Shown here piece after piece: positions 55,041 to 63,851 of a stretch of 64,000 nt of DNA. Source of the DNA: Bacillota bacterium (GTDB lineage: Bacteria > Bacillota > Clostridia > DSM-8532); NCBI GenBank assembly GCA_023411795.1, contig JAEYOK010000045.1:140030-204029 (forward strand). Direction: 5' to 3'. Position 1 is the first letter of the stretch, and each line of letters opens with the position of its first letter. A program made the position numbers and the translations under genes. A model generated the notes under the pieces. The model saw only the letters and a program-made list of their open reading frames with translations. It searched no databases and was not told where the DNA came from.

Positions 55041-55075
55041 AAAGCCTTTATATATATGTAATGCAAAGTTAATAT

Positions 55076-55113
55076 AAAAAAAGCCTCTATTGAAAATTTT
55101 GATAGAAGCCTTT
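55076..55113 (-). terminator. Intrinsic terminator of the FadR-type regulator gene
   Basis: Stem AAAGGCTTCTATC/GATAGAGG-like arms (GCCTCTAT with ATAGAAGC on the plus strand) followed by TTTTTTT on the minus strand, 35 bp after the stop codon. Confidence 0.8.
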
Positions 55114-55147
55114 AATATATAGGAATCCGGGAGGTTTACCGATTTTA

Positions 55148-55852
55148 TTATATTTTCTTACTAAGCTCCAGGTCATCCGAAACATAACTAAGATGGTTTA
55201 AAAGACTCTTTTGACCCAGTTCCTCATCTCGTTTCTCAAAAGCCTGAATTATTGCCTCATGTGCAGGAATGAAATTTTGAACGTTTTGGGGTATATTAAA
55301 TGTTTTTGAACGGAAGTTCAGAAGGCTGTAATTGAGCTTTTTATTTAGATCAATCAAAAACTTGTTTTGGCTTAATTCTATTATAAAAGTATGAAACAAT
55401 TCATCACATTGAGCTAACCCTGCGGCATCATCCTGCTCAACTGCCTGAATTGAACGGGTCTGGATAGAGCGCAGCTTTTTGATATCTTTATCCGTACATT
55501 TTTGTATTGCTAGCTTCACAGCTAAGGGTTCGATAGCAATACGAACATCAATACAATCCTTAATCTGTACTTCGTTATCACGAAACCAATTAGCCAGATC
55601 AGTTCTGTCGAATCCTACTTTACTCGAGACAAAGGCACCTCTTCCGGGATTAAGTTCCAGAAAGCCTTTAGTATGAAGTATACGGAAAGCCTCGCGAACA
55701 GTTCCCCTGCCAACGTTAAGTTTCTCGCATAAGGCTCTTTCGGTAGGAAGCTTATCCCCAATTTTTACGTTATCACTCTGAATGTACTCACGAATACTTT
55801 TCTCCACCAATTGGACGGCTGATACTTTTTTAATTGCTTCCATTCCATCCAT
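55148..55852 (-). CDS. GntR family (FadR/FCD subfamily) transcriptional regulator
   Basis: 234 residues. The N-terminal winged helix-turn-helix (about 12-80) includes LPTERALCEKLNVGRGTVREAFRILHTKGFLELNPGRGAFV. The C-terminal FCD helical domain (about 95-225) has the metal/acid-binding DVRIAIEPLAVKLA and the helical segment DELFHTFIIELSQN. FCD regulators commonly sense sugar acids or dicarboxylates. It is divergent from the Liv-type importer operon across a 259 bp gap and probably represses or controls it. Confidence 0.9.
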   Translation of the reverse strand: MDGMEAIKKVSAVQLVEKSIREYIQSDNVKIGDKLPTERALCEKLNVGRGTVREAFRILHTKGFLELNPGRGAFVSSKVGFDRTDLANWFRDNEVQIKDCIDVRIAIEPLAVKLAIQKCTDKDIKKLRSIQTRSIQAVEQDDAAGLAQCDELFHTFIIELSQNKFLIDLNKKLNYSLLNFRSKTFNIPQNVQNFIPAHEAIIQAFEKRDEELGQKSLLNHLSYVSDDLELSKKI

Positions 55853-56111
55853 ATAACTAATCCCTTTCTGCAGGAATTTAACAGACAGTTATATATCCTT
55901 GCACTTATCATACAATCTTACCATAGGATGATTTTTATTATCAATATTAGTCTAAAAAATAAAGAAAATTTGTGAAACTTCTACAAAAAGTTTATATCTA
56001 TTTGAACAAATATCCTAATTGATATGGGCTTAAGAATGTTATATTCTGTTAAGGTGCGATTGTTAAATGGTAATACAATCCTACAAAAAAAAAAATGGAG
56101 GAAGAAAAAGA

Positions 56112-57353
56112 ATGAAGAAACTACTTAGTTTAGTACTGATTTTTGCATTACTCTTCAGTATAAGTGCATGCGGTAATGCAGGAAACAACACACCTGGCAG
56201 CTCTGAGCCGACACAAAGCGCTCAGCCATCAGAAACTAGTGAACCGGCTAATACGGACCCATATAAAATTGGTGTATTCCTTCGTTTTTCTGATGAAGCA
56301 GGAACAAAAATGCGTGCTGTTGTCGGAAAAGCTGTTGCCGATATCAACGAAAAAGGCGGCGTAAAAGGGCATAAGTTAGAGGTTGTATACTATGATACCG
56401 AAGGCGATTCCGCTAAAGGTATTGATGCTTTTACCCGTTTGGCTACACAAGATAACGTGCTTCTGGCTATAGGACCGACTACTTCAGGTGTTGCTCTTGC
56501 TGTTATCGATTTAGCTGAACAATACAACATTCCTTTGATTACTCCTCAGGCAACAAACACAAAGATTACTCAAGAGTATGGTAACGAGTGGTTCTTCCGT
56601 AATTCAGTCGCCGATGTATATCACTCCTATACTCTAGCAGATTATTTAGTAAAAGATCTTGGTGCTAAAAAGATTGCCATTCTCCATGAAACCGGAACTC
56701 TTGGTCTGGGACAGTATGAAAACTTGGTTGCAAGACTTAAGTCTGAGCACAATATAGAGCCAGTTATTGTACAAGAGTGGAATGAAGGCGATATAGACTT
56801 TAAAACTCAGCTTCTGGCTGTTAAAGCAGCTGAACCGGATGCCATCGTATTTGCGGGACATGAAGCAGAGCTTTCTATTGCAGTCAGTCAGCGTCTTGAG
56901 GTAGGTATATCAAAGGATGTCCCTATGCTCGGATTCTCATCAATGTCATCTTCCGACTTTTACGGCGTAGCTAAAGAAGCAGCTGTTGGCGCTATATTTA
57001 CAACAACATTCAGCCCTACTGATTCACGTGAAGATATTCAAAAGTTTGTATCAGAATATAAATCTGTTGTAAACGGCGGACTTGATCATAACTCAGCACA
57101 AGCATACGACACAGTTCAACTTGTGGCACAAGTGCTTGAGAGCTTAGAAATCGGAAACAAGGCAAACACACTTGAAGCTGATCGTAAAGCTATTCGCGAT
57201 GGACTTGCACAGGTAAAAGGTTATGTTGGCCTTACAGGTGTTACAACATTTGGCCCTGGCGGTGGATCTGAAGATCGTGATGGTAAGAAAACTTGTACTG
57301 TATATCAGCTTCAACCGGATTTCTCTTGGTCCCCTCTGAAAGCAGCTGAATAA
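56112..57353 (+). CDS. Branched-chain amino acid-type ABC transporter substrate-binding lipoprotein
   Basis: 413 residues from ATG 56112, after GGAGGAAG. Signal peptide with lipobox ISAC (MKKLLSLVLIFALLFSISAC), a Ser/Thr/Pro linker, and a Peripla_BP_6 (LivJ/LivK-like) domain: IGVFLRFSDEAGTKMRAVVGKAVADINEKGGVKGHKLEVVYYDTEGD. Family ligands range from leucine to amides, urea and aromatic or organic acids. The downstream aldolases suggest a non-amino-acid substrate. ATG at 56067 would break the signal peptide rule and is rejected. Confidence 0.93.
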   Translation: MKKLLSLVLIFALLFSISACGNAGNNTPGSSEPTQSAQPSETSEPANTDPYKIGVFLRFSDEAGTKMRAVVGKAVADINEKGGVKGHKLEVVYYDTEGDSAKGIDAFTRLATQDNVLLAIGPTTSGVALAVIDLAEQYNIPLITPQATNTKITQEYGNEWFFRNSVADVYHSYTLADYLVKDLGAKKIAILHETGTLGLGQYENLVARLKSEHNIEPVIVQEWNEGDIDFKTQLLAVKAAEPDAIVFAGHEAELSIAVSQRLEVGISKDVPMLGFSSMSSSDFYGVAKEAAVGAIFTTTFSPTDSREDIQKFVSEYKSVVNGGLDHNSAQAYDTVQLVAQVLESLEIGNKANTLEADRKAIRDGLAQVKGYVGLTGVTTFGPGGGSEDRDGKKTCTVYQLQPDFSWSPLKAAE

Positions 57354-57376
57354 AATCAAAAATATAGTAATTGTTT

Positions 57377-57419
57377 GGGGTTGTCTCAAAATGCGGTTCA
57401 TGTCATTTTGAGGCGCCCC
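57377..57419 (+). promoter_or_regulatory. Stem-loop between the Liv-type binding protein gene and livH
   Basis: CTCAAAATG/CATTTTGAG with an outer GGGG/CCCC and a loop of about 10 bases, without a strong T run. Position mirrors the stem-loop at 13789-13842 in the sugar operon, so it probably favours binding-protein mRNA. Confidence 0.55.
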
Positions 57420-57449
57420 TTACCTTCTTAACAGAAAGGCTGGACTAGG

Positions 57450-58337
57450 ATGACACTTTTTATTGACTTATTAGTAGTTGGTTTAGCAGTAGGTGCCCTA
57501 TATGGTTTGCTGGCTCTATCAGTATCCCTTATTTATGCCTCTCTTGATATAATTCATTTCGCACAGGGAGAGCTTTTCACATTGGGAGCCTTTATTGGAT
57601 GGGTTTTATATTCAAAAGGTATGCCGTTTGTTATTGCTGTTATATTTGCTTCAGTAAGCTCGGCAGTTTTTGCAATAATTATTCAAAAAGTTATATATAA
57701 CCCTATTTTATCGATGTCAGGTGGATTTTCTGTTCGTGGTCTTACTTTTGTTGTTGCAGGTTTTGGAATGTCGACTATCCTGCAGAATTCTTATTGGTTG
57801 ATATGGGGGGCTGTTTCCAAAACATATGGAATGAGCTTTGGAGAAAGCATAAAAGTAGGCTCGATGAGCATTCAACCCATTTATCTTATTATTATGCTTG
57901 CAGCACTAATCATAATGGCTGCACTTCACATAATGATGAAAAAGACTAAAATCGGCCTTGCAATGAAAGCTGTTTCATATAATAAAAGCATTTCTTTACT
58001 CATGGGTGTAAATGTAAATGTAATCATATCATTCTCATTCGGTCTTGCAGCGTTTTTAAGTGCCGTAGCAGGTATTATGAGTGCTCAGATTATCTTTGTT
58101 CGCTATAATATGGCTGCTGTTATGCTTCTTAAAGCATTTAGTGCGGCTGTTGTTGGTGGTCTTGGAAATGTTTATGGTGCAATGATCGGTGGCCTCATAA
58201 TTGGTATTGTGGAGACGTTTGGCGGTAGTATAATTGGAGCTCAGTACAAAGACATAATTAGTTTTGCGATTATGATTATAGTTCTGATGGTTAAACCTGC
58301 CGGACTTTTTGCAACAAGGACTAAGCAGAAAGCATGA
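57450..58337 (+). CDS. livH: Liv-type ABC transporter permease, LivH
   Basis: 295 residues with about eight membrane segments; the N-terminal LIDLLVVGLAVGALYGLLALSVSLIYASLDIIHFAQGELFTLGA is the LivH signature, with the later GGLGNVYGAMIGGLIIGIVE coupling region. It forms the inner-membrane channel with LivM. Its TGA overlaps the livM frame at 58334-58337. Substrate not readable from sequence. Confidence 0.92.
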   Translation: MTLFIDLLVVGLAVGALYGLLALSVSLIYASLDIIHFAQGELFTLGAFIGWVLYSKGMPFVIAVIFASVSSAVFAIIIQKVIYNPILSMSGGFSVRGLTFVVAGFGMSTILQNSYWLIWGAVSKTYGMSFGESIKVGSMSIQPIYLIIMLAALIIMAALHIMMKKTKIGLAMKAVSYNKSISLLMGVNVNVIISFSFGLAAFLSAVAGIMSAQIIFVRYNMAAVMLLKAFSAAVVGGLGNVYGAMIGGLIIGIVETFGGSIIGAQYKDIISFAIMIIVLMVKPAGLFATRTKQKA

Positions 58338-58348
58338 GGAGATTATTA

Positions 58349-59362
58349 ATGAGTAATTTTAGTTATAAAGGTTTCTTCCAGAAACACAAGGATTTGTGTC
58401 TGACCCTGTTAATGGCTTTAATTGTTGGTATTATGCCTCTTTTATTACGAACTGATTATTTGATTCATATAGGTGTTATGATTGGAATCAATATTCTTCT
58501 GGCACTTGGTATGCATTTTGTAACAGGACTGGCCGGTCAAATAAACATGGGTCAATACGGATTTTACTGCATTGGAGCATATGCGGGAGCAATTCTGACA
58601 ACAAGGTTTGAGATGGGATTCTGGCCGACTCTTATTATTACCATCCTAATCTCTGCTGCTTTTGGTATGCTGGTGGGTATTCCTTCTCTTAAAGTGGAAG
58701 GACCCTATTTATCCCTTTGTACAATTGGGTTTGCTGAGTCTGTGCGTCTAATTATTAACAGTGCTTCCTGGGCAGGTAAAGCAAACGGCATCATGAGAAT
58801 TTCAAAACTTGAGATCTTCGGCATACCTATGGTTACGAAGACACAAAGCTATTACTTTGTTATGGCATTTGCCATATTTGGGGTTATTGTTGTTAACAAT
58901 TTTATAAGATCAAATTTTGGAAGGCGGTTCACTGCAATTAAAGATGATCCGCTTGCAGCTTCTGTTATCGGAATAAATGTCAGAAACATCAAGATTATGG
59001 CCTTTGTACTTTGTGCTATTTTCGGGGGAGTTGCAGGTCTTCTGTATTCTAACTATTCCGGGTACATCAATCCTACAACCTTTGTACAGGCGTTACAAAC
59101 CAACTTCCTTTTAATGATTGTTCTCGGAGGTTTGGGGAACACTTGGGGTGCAGTAATAGGGGCAGCACTTGTAACAATTGTGTATGAATATACCCGTGCA
59201 TATGTCGAGTTCCAAAAGATTGCCTTTGGTGTCGCAATGATCCTGATTGTTCTGTTCCTGCAAAGAGGAATAATTGGAACAATCCTAAATTACAGGCAGC
59301 AGAAAATGATAGTGAAGCAGCACCAAACGGAAGCTGCCGGGACATCGGAGGTGAGTAAATGA
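58349..59362 (+). CDS. livM: Liv-type ABC transporter permease, LivM
   Basis: 337 residues from ATG 58349 after GAGGAGA; the open frame begins at 58334, overlapping livH. The typical LALGMHFVTGLAGQINMGQYGFYCIGAYAGA and IKDDPLAASVIGINVRNIKIMAFVLCAIFGGVAGLLY segments are present. It is the second channel subunit. Its end overlaps livG by 4 bp. Confidence 0.92.
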   Translation: MSNFSYKGFFQKHKDLCLTLLMALIVGIMPLLLRTDYLIHIGVMIGINILLALGMHFVTGLAGQINMGQYGFYCIGAYAGAILTTRFEMGFWPTLIITILISAAFGMLVGIPSLKVEGPYLSLCTIGFAESVRLIINSASWAGKANGIMRISKLEIFGIPMVTKTQSYYFVMAFAIFGVIVVNNFIRSNFGRRFTAIKDDPLAASVIGINVRNIKIMAFVLCAIFGGVAGLLYSNYSGYINPTTFVQALQTNFLLMIVLGGLGNTWGAVIGAALVTIVYEYTRAYVEFQKIAFGVAMILIVLFLQRGIIGTILNYRQQKMIVKQHQTEAAGTSEVSK

Positions 59363-60123
59363 TTTTGAAGGTTGACTCGCTGACTATGAAATTCGGAGGC
59401 GTTACTGCACTGAATGATATCAGCGTTGAAGTAGAAAAAAATTCAATCCACGGTATTATAGGTCCTAACGGTTCGGGAAAGACCACGCTATTCAATTGTA
59501 TAAGCGGCTTATACAAGCCAACTTCCGGAAAAATCATTTTTGAAGGAAAGGATATAACCGGCAAGGAACCTCACAATATCACGAAGGAAGGAATTGCCCG
59601 GACATTTCAGCTTCTTAGAATTTTCCCCAGCTTGACGGTTCTTGATAACCTGATTCTTGCTCAGGCACTATATGAAAAAAGTACCATTTTTGATGCGATG
59701 CTTAGTACCCCAAGATCCATAAAAGAGCGGAAACAAATGACCGAGCGGGCTGAAGAAATATTAAAGCTAATTGGGCTTGAGAAAAAAGCATATAACTCTG
59801 CAGACAACATTTCAATAGGTCAGCGCAGAATGCTGCAGCTAGGTATTGGTATTATAAACAATCCTAAGCTGTTATTGCTTGATGAATGTGCGGCAGGACT
59901 TGATCCTATTAATATAGACAAGCTTATAACCCTAGTACATCATTGCAAGGATAAACTTGGCATTACAGTGCTTATGATTGAGCATATTATGGATGTTGTA
60001 ATGAGCCTATGTGAAACACTTACGGTTTTTGACTATGGTGAGCGTATCTTTGTAGGAGCCCCCGGAGATGCTCAGAACGATCCCAGGGTTATCGAAGCAT
60101 ACCTGGGCGATCAGAAAGAGTGA
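59359..60123 (+). CDS. livG: Liv-type ABC transporter ATPase, LivG
   Basis: 254 residues. Walker A IIGPNGSGKTTLFNCISGLY, the ABC signature-equivalent SIGQRRMLQLG (usual LSGGQ here varied to ISIGQ), and Walker B LLLLDECAAGLDP. It powers the LivHM channel. LivG normally carries an LSYGQQR-type signature, so the variation is in keeping with the family. Confidence 0.94.
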   Translation: MILKVDSLTMKFGGVTALNDISVEVEKNSIHGIIGPNGSGKTTLFNCISGLYKPTSGKIIFEGKDITGKEPHNITKEGIARTFQLLRIFPSLTVLDNLILAQALYEKSTIFDAMLSTPRSIKERKQMTERAEEILKLIGLEKKAYNSADNISIGQRRMLQLGIGIINNPKLLLLDECAAGLDPINIDKLITLVHHCKDKLGITVLMIEHIMDVVMSLCETLTVFDYGERIFVGAPGDAQNDPRVIEAYLGDQKE

Positions 60124-60132
60124 GGTGGCATT

Positions 60133-60852
60133 ATGTTAGATGTTAAAAATATTACTGCCGGGTATGGCAAACTACAGATTCTTAACGGCATGTCAATACA
60201 TGTCGCAAAAAATTCAATAACTGCTATTCTTGGAGGAAACGGATGCGGTAAAAGTACTACCCTTAAGGCGATAACAGGCCTTCTTAAGGTTACAAGCGGT
60301 GATATTACATTTGAAGGAGTAAGTCTTTTAAGCGTAAAGCCGCAGGACATAGTTAAAAGAGGTATTGCATATGTAACCCAGGGTAAGGATGTTTTTCCGT
60401 CCATGACTGTTGAGGAAAATCTTCTTCTTGGCGCCTATTGTGTTAAAGACAAAAAGGTTATTAAGAATAATATTGAGATGGTTTTAGAATCCATGCCCAG
60501 ATTGAAGACCAGATTCAAGAGTGCTTCAGGCGTATTGTCCGGAGGAGAACAGCAAATGTTAAGTATCGGCCGCGGTTTAATGTCGAATCCGAAGCTTTTG
60601 ATATTGGACGAGCCTTCAGCAGCACTCTCACCAAAGATAGCCGAGGAAGTATATGACCATGTTGAGAAAATCCATGAATCAGGTGTGACTATACTTTTGG
60701 TTGAGCAGAATGTAAGAGCAGCCCTTAGAATTTCTGATTATACCTATATATTGTCGGAAGGCCATGTTGTAATGGAAGATACTACCCAGAATATAAGAAA
60801 ACATCCGGATATTAAATCGTTTTATCTCGGCAATCTGCCCGGTAAAAAATAA
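60133..60852 (+). CDS. livF: Liv-type ABC transporter ATPase, LivF
   Basis: 239 residues. Walker A LGGNGCGKSTTLKAITGLL, signature LSGGEQQMLSIGRGLMSNPKLLILDEPSAALSP containing Walker B. It pairs with LivG, following it by 9 bp. The five-gene set livK-H-M-G-F is complete. Confidence 0.95.
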   Translation: MLDVKNITAGYGKLQILNGMSIHVAKNSITAILGGNGCGKSTTLKAITGLLKVTSGDITFEGVSLLSVKPQDIVKRGIAYVTQGKDVFPSMTVEENLLLGAYCVKDKKVIKNNIEMVLESMPRLKTRFKSASGVLSGGEQQMLSIGRGLMSNPKLLILDEPSAALSPKIAEEVYDHVEKIHESGVTILLVEQNVRAALRISDYTYILSEGHVVMEDTTQNIRKHPDIKSFYLGNLPGKK

Positions 60853-60884
60853 AGAAATAAATATAAATTAGGGAGGATACAATT

Positions 60885-61673
60885 ATGTTCAAAAATCATT
60901 TGAAAGAAACAATGAAAAAACGTCCTGTATTTGGGATGACCGTATATTCAGGTTGCCCTGCTATTATTGAGGCTCTTGGCCACTTCGGCTTTGATTTTGC
61001 CTTTATTGATGCAGAACATACTTCAATGTCAGTCACCGATCTTAAGGATTGTGTAATGGCAGCTCGTCTTACAGGAGTTAGCCCTCTTGTTCGTGTTACC
61101 CGTCCTGACGAAATTGAAATTCGTAAGGCTTTAGAGATGGGTGCAGAGGGTGTTATCGTTCCCCATGTAAAAACAAAGGAAGAGATGGAGATTTGCGTTC
61201 GCGGCGCTAAATTCCCGCCTAAAGGCCGTAGAGGCTATGATGGAACTGTTCGCAGTGCAGGATATGGCGGAGCTGGCTTCAACGCAAGTGAATATATTGA
61301 GAACAGTAATGAAACTGAGCTTGTTATCCCAATGGCAGAGGATTTTGAGTTCATGGATAATATCGATGAATTAATGAGCGTGCCTGGTATTGACGCTATT
61401 AACTTTGGACCTGCAGACTTTGCTTTGTCAAAGAATATTCGCGTGTTCTATGATGTAAATCAGCCTGCCGTTCAGGAAGCTATGTCAGAAATTGCAAAAT
61501 ACACCACAAGGATGAACATTGGATTGATGGCTCCAGCGATTCCACCCACAAAGGAAAGCGTTGAAACACTCATCTCACGAGGCGTTAACATGGTAATAAT
61601 GGGAAGCGATATGTTCAACTTCCAGAATGCTCTGAAAAACATCCGCAATGATGTAATAGAAAAGTATTTATAA
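60885..61673 (+). CDS. HpcH/HpaI-family class II pyruvate aldolase
   Basis: 262 residues of the HpcH/HpaI TIM-barrel family. Conserved points are FDFAFIDAEHTSM, VRVTRPDEIEIRKALEMGAEGVIVPHVKTKEEME, FPPKGRRGYDG, the metal-binding Glu in IPMAEDFEFMDNID (AED in place of the usual IE) and Asp in INFGPADFALS. Family enzymes cleave 2-keto-3-deoxy acids such as 2-keto-3-deoxyrhamnonate or 4-hydroxy-2-oxo-heptanedioate to pyruvate and an aldehyde. It follows livF by 32 bp with GGGAGG before ATG 60885, so it is in the same operon. Confidence 0.88.
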   Translation: MFKNHLKETMKKRPVFGMTVYSGCPAIIEALGHFGFDFAFIDAEHTSMSVTDLKDCVMAARLTGVSPLVRVTRPDEIEIRKALEMGAEGVIVPHVKTKEEMEICVRGAKFPPKGRRGYDGTVRSAGYGGAGFNASEYIENSNETELVIPMAEDFEFMDNIDELMSVPGIDAINFGPADFALSKNIRVFYDVNQPAVQEAMSEIAKYTTRMNIGLMAPAIPPTKESVETLISRGVNMVIMGSDMFNFQNALKNIRNDVIEKYL

Positions 61674-61745
61674 TTATCTATTAAAAGAGCATTAGTATTA
61701 ACGCAAATGTAAAAGATTAAATTATTAAAGATAGGGTGACTAAAT

Positions 61746-62579
61746 ATGAAGGATCCATTATTCAGTGTAGAAAATAAGATATGTATTGTTACCGGTGGTC
61801 TTGGACAGCTTGGTGTACAATATGCAAAGGCTCTTTATGAAAGAGGCGCACGAGTTGCTGTCTTTGCAAGAACCGTTAATGAGGAAAGAACTGAAAAATA
61901 CTTTCCGAAAGATAAATTTAATTACGATAATATTAAATTCTATCAGGTAGATATCACAAAGAAAGAACAGATAGAATTAGCGTTGGATAGCATCGAAGAA
62001 GTTTGGAAATCGGTTCCTGACGTGCTTATTAATAATGCAGGAATTGATACACAACCCAGCGCTCCGCCGGAAGTCTCAGGTCCCTTTGAAAATTTTCCTG
62101 AGGAAGTTTTTCGTGAAGTAGTGGATGTCAATCTTATTGGAACTTTCCTGGCTTGTCAGGCAGTGGGAAAGCGTATGGTTGAAGCCGGCAAGAGTGGTTC
62201 CATAATAAATATAGGGTCAATATATGGTATTGTCTCACCGGTACAGGATATTTATGCTTACAAAAAAGAAATGACAGGTGTTCCGTTTATTAAGCCAGTA
62301 GCATATTCGGCAGCCAAGTCAGGAATATATAATCTTACCCGTTACCTGGCTACATATTGGGGCAAGAAGAACATCAGAGTTAATACATTGACCCTTTCAG
62401 GTGTTGCCAGAGATACTCAGGATAAGTATTTCCGTGAGAATTATTGCAATAGGATACCGATAGGACGTATGGCAAATGAAGACGAGTATAATGGAGTGGT
62501 TGTCTTTTTAGCTTCTGATGCATCCAAATATATGACAGGTTCAAATGTAATTGTTGATGGAGGATGGACTGCGTGGTAA
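61746..62579 (+). CDS. SDR family oxidoreductase
   Basis: 277 residues, classical SDR. NAD(P)-binding loop TGGLGQLG (where TGxxxGxG is usual), NNAG, catalytic Ser in NIGSIYG, and YSAAK with the catalytic Tyr-Lys. The C-terminus ends IVDGGWTAW. Family enzymes oxidise sugar-acid or sugar hydroxyls (for example KduD or gluconate 5-dehydrogenase type). Its end overlaps the next gene by 7 bp from the chosen start. The operon context suggests oxidation of the imported acid before aldol cleavage. Confidence 0.92.
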   Translation: MKDPLFSVENKICIVTGGLGQLGVQYAKALYERGARVAVFARTVNEERTEKYFPKDKFNYDNIKFYQVDITKKEQIELALDSIEEVWKSVPDVLINNAGIDTQPSAPPEVSGPFENFPEEVFREVVDVNLIGTFLACQAVGKRMVEAGKSGSIINIGSIYGIVSPVQDIYAYKKEMTGVPFIKPVAYSAAKSGIYNLTRYLATYWGKKNIRVNTLTLSGVARDTQDKYFRENYCNRIPIGRMANEDEYNGVVVFLASDASKYMTGSNVIVDGGWTAW

Positions 62580-63466
62580 GCCAAAACTATCCGGAATTTC
62601 AGAAGATTTTCTCAGCAATTATTACTCCAATGAATGAAAATGAACAGGTGAATTATTCTGCCTTGGAGGCGATTGTTGAAGCCCAGATTAAAGATGGTGT
62701 CGAGGGATTCTATTGTTGCGGTTCTTCGGGTGAAGGGCTTCTGCTTACCCTTGAAGAGCGTAAGAAGATCCTTGAAACAATTATTAAACAAGTAAGAGGA
62801 CGAGTTCCGGTTATATCACATATCGGGACAATACGAACCAACGATGTCATTGAACTGGCTAAGCATGCAAAAAGTGTCGGAGCAGATGCTGTATCTATGA
62901 TACCTCCATATTATTATAAGTTTACTATGGATGAGATTATAGGTTACTATGAAGCAGTTATTGAAAATGTGCCCGGCCTAAAGGTTATTGTTTATAACAT
63001 ACCGCAGTTTACTGGGATTGAATTCAGTAAGAATAATGCCGACAGACTTCTTGGAAATCCCGGGATAATCGGTGTTAAATTTACGTCACAGAATCTTTTC
63101 AGTATGGAGCGTATTAGAGATGCTTATCCTGATAAATTGCTAATGAACGGTTTTGATGAGCAATTTCTTGGAGCCCTTTCCATGGGATCATCTTCGACTA
63201 TTGGCACTACAGTAAACCTTTTTGCTCCTCTTTTCCTTGATTTACGAAGACTTTATGATGATGGAAGAATGGTAGAGGCATTAGAAAAGCAGAAAGAAAT
63301 AAATTTGCGTGTCGAGACGATGATTAGAACCAACATCTTTGCCGCTGTTAAATATGGTTGGACGCTGAGGGGAATTGACTGCGGAAATTGCAGAGCACCG
63401 TTTAAGCCTTTAAGTGAGGATGACAAAAAGATGCTAAAGGCTCTATATGATCTTAAATTATATTAA
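62573..63466 (+). CDS. DapA/DHDPS-family aldolase or synthase
   Basis: 297 residues. The Schiff-base Lys is in IIGVKFTSQN, the Tyr in VYNIPQFTG, and the substrate loop CGSSGEGLLLTLEER takes the place of the GTTGE of DapA. Members in catabolic operons include 2-keto-3-deoxygluconate and N-acetylneuraminate lyases. I use GTG 62573, 9 bases after GGAGG, since ATG 62564 lies directly on that site. It overlaps the SDR gene by 7 bp and ends the Liv/aldolase operon, so 2-keto-3-deoxy sugar acid cleavage is the likely role rather than lysine synthesis. Confidence 0.86.
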   Translation: MVSQNYPEFQKIFSAIITPMNENEQVNYSALEAIVEAQIKDGVEGFYCCGSSGEGLLLTLEERKKILETIIKQVRGRVPVISHIGTIRTNDVIELAKHAKSVGADAVSMIPPYYYKFTMDEIIGYYEAVIENVPGLKVIVYNIPQFTGIEFSKNNADRLLGNPGIIGVKFTSQNLFSMERIRDAYPDKLLMNGFDEQFLGALSMGSSSTIGTTVNLFAPLFLDLRRLYDDGRMVEALEKQKEINLRVETMIRTNIFAAVKYGWTLRGIDCGNCRAPFKPLSEDDKKMLKALYDLKLY

Positions 63467-63495
63467 TACTTATTATATATACTGTTTGAATTCTG

Positions 63496-63534
63496 CTTAA
63501 CCCTGAGCTTTGTTTCTCAGGGTTAAGTTTTTAT
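63496..63534 (+). terminator. Intrinsic terminator of the Liv/aldolase operon
   Basis: 12 bp perfect stem CTTAACCCTGAG/CTCAGGGTTAAG with an 8-base loop, then TTTTT. Confidence 0.9.
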
Positions 63535-63716
63535 TATAAAGACTATATAACTATAAGATGATTTTCTTTTAAACAGCGTATCTTGTTTATACAAATAATA
63601 AGACATAAACCCTATAATTATATGTTTAGAAGGGGTATTAATAACGGCAAACAACTGGGAATAGCTGATTTAGACCATAAGGGAAAAGTTGGGTGAAAAA
63701 AATGTCGAAAAACAGC

Positions 63717-63745
63717 TTGACACTTAGACGAGATGGTGGTAAACT
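63717..63745 (+). promoter_or_regulatory. Upstream promoter (P1) of the probable rRNA operon
   Basis: TTGACA (63717-63722), 17-base spacer ending GGTGG, TAAACT (63740-63745). The region before it (63535-63716) shows nothing else recognisable. Confidence 0.75.
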
Positions 63746-63822
63746 AAAGTTCCGCCGCTGAAAGCGAGTTAAAGAGCCGATTTACGAGTTAAAAATATTA
63801 AAAAAAATCTCGAAAAAAGTGC

Positions 63823-63851
63823 TTGACAACAAACTGAAACGGTGGTAAGAT
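63823..63851 (+). promoter_or_regulatory. Downstream promoter (P2) of the probable rRNA operon
   Basis: TTGACA (63823-63828), 17-base spacer ending GGTGG, TAAGAT (63846-63851). Both promoters are followed by a CGCCGCTGA..AGCGA block, so the unit is duplicated. Confidence 0.8.

Noticed and set aside
59073..59564. A 163-residue minus-strand ORF across livM/livG
   Set aside because: It is antisense to two confident genes and resembles nothing known.
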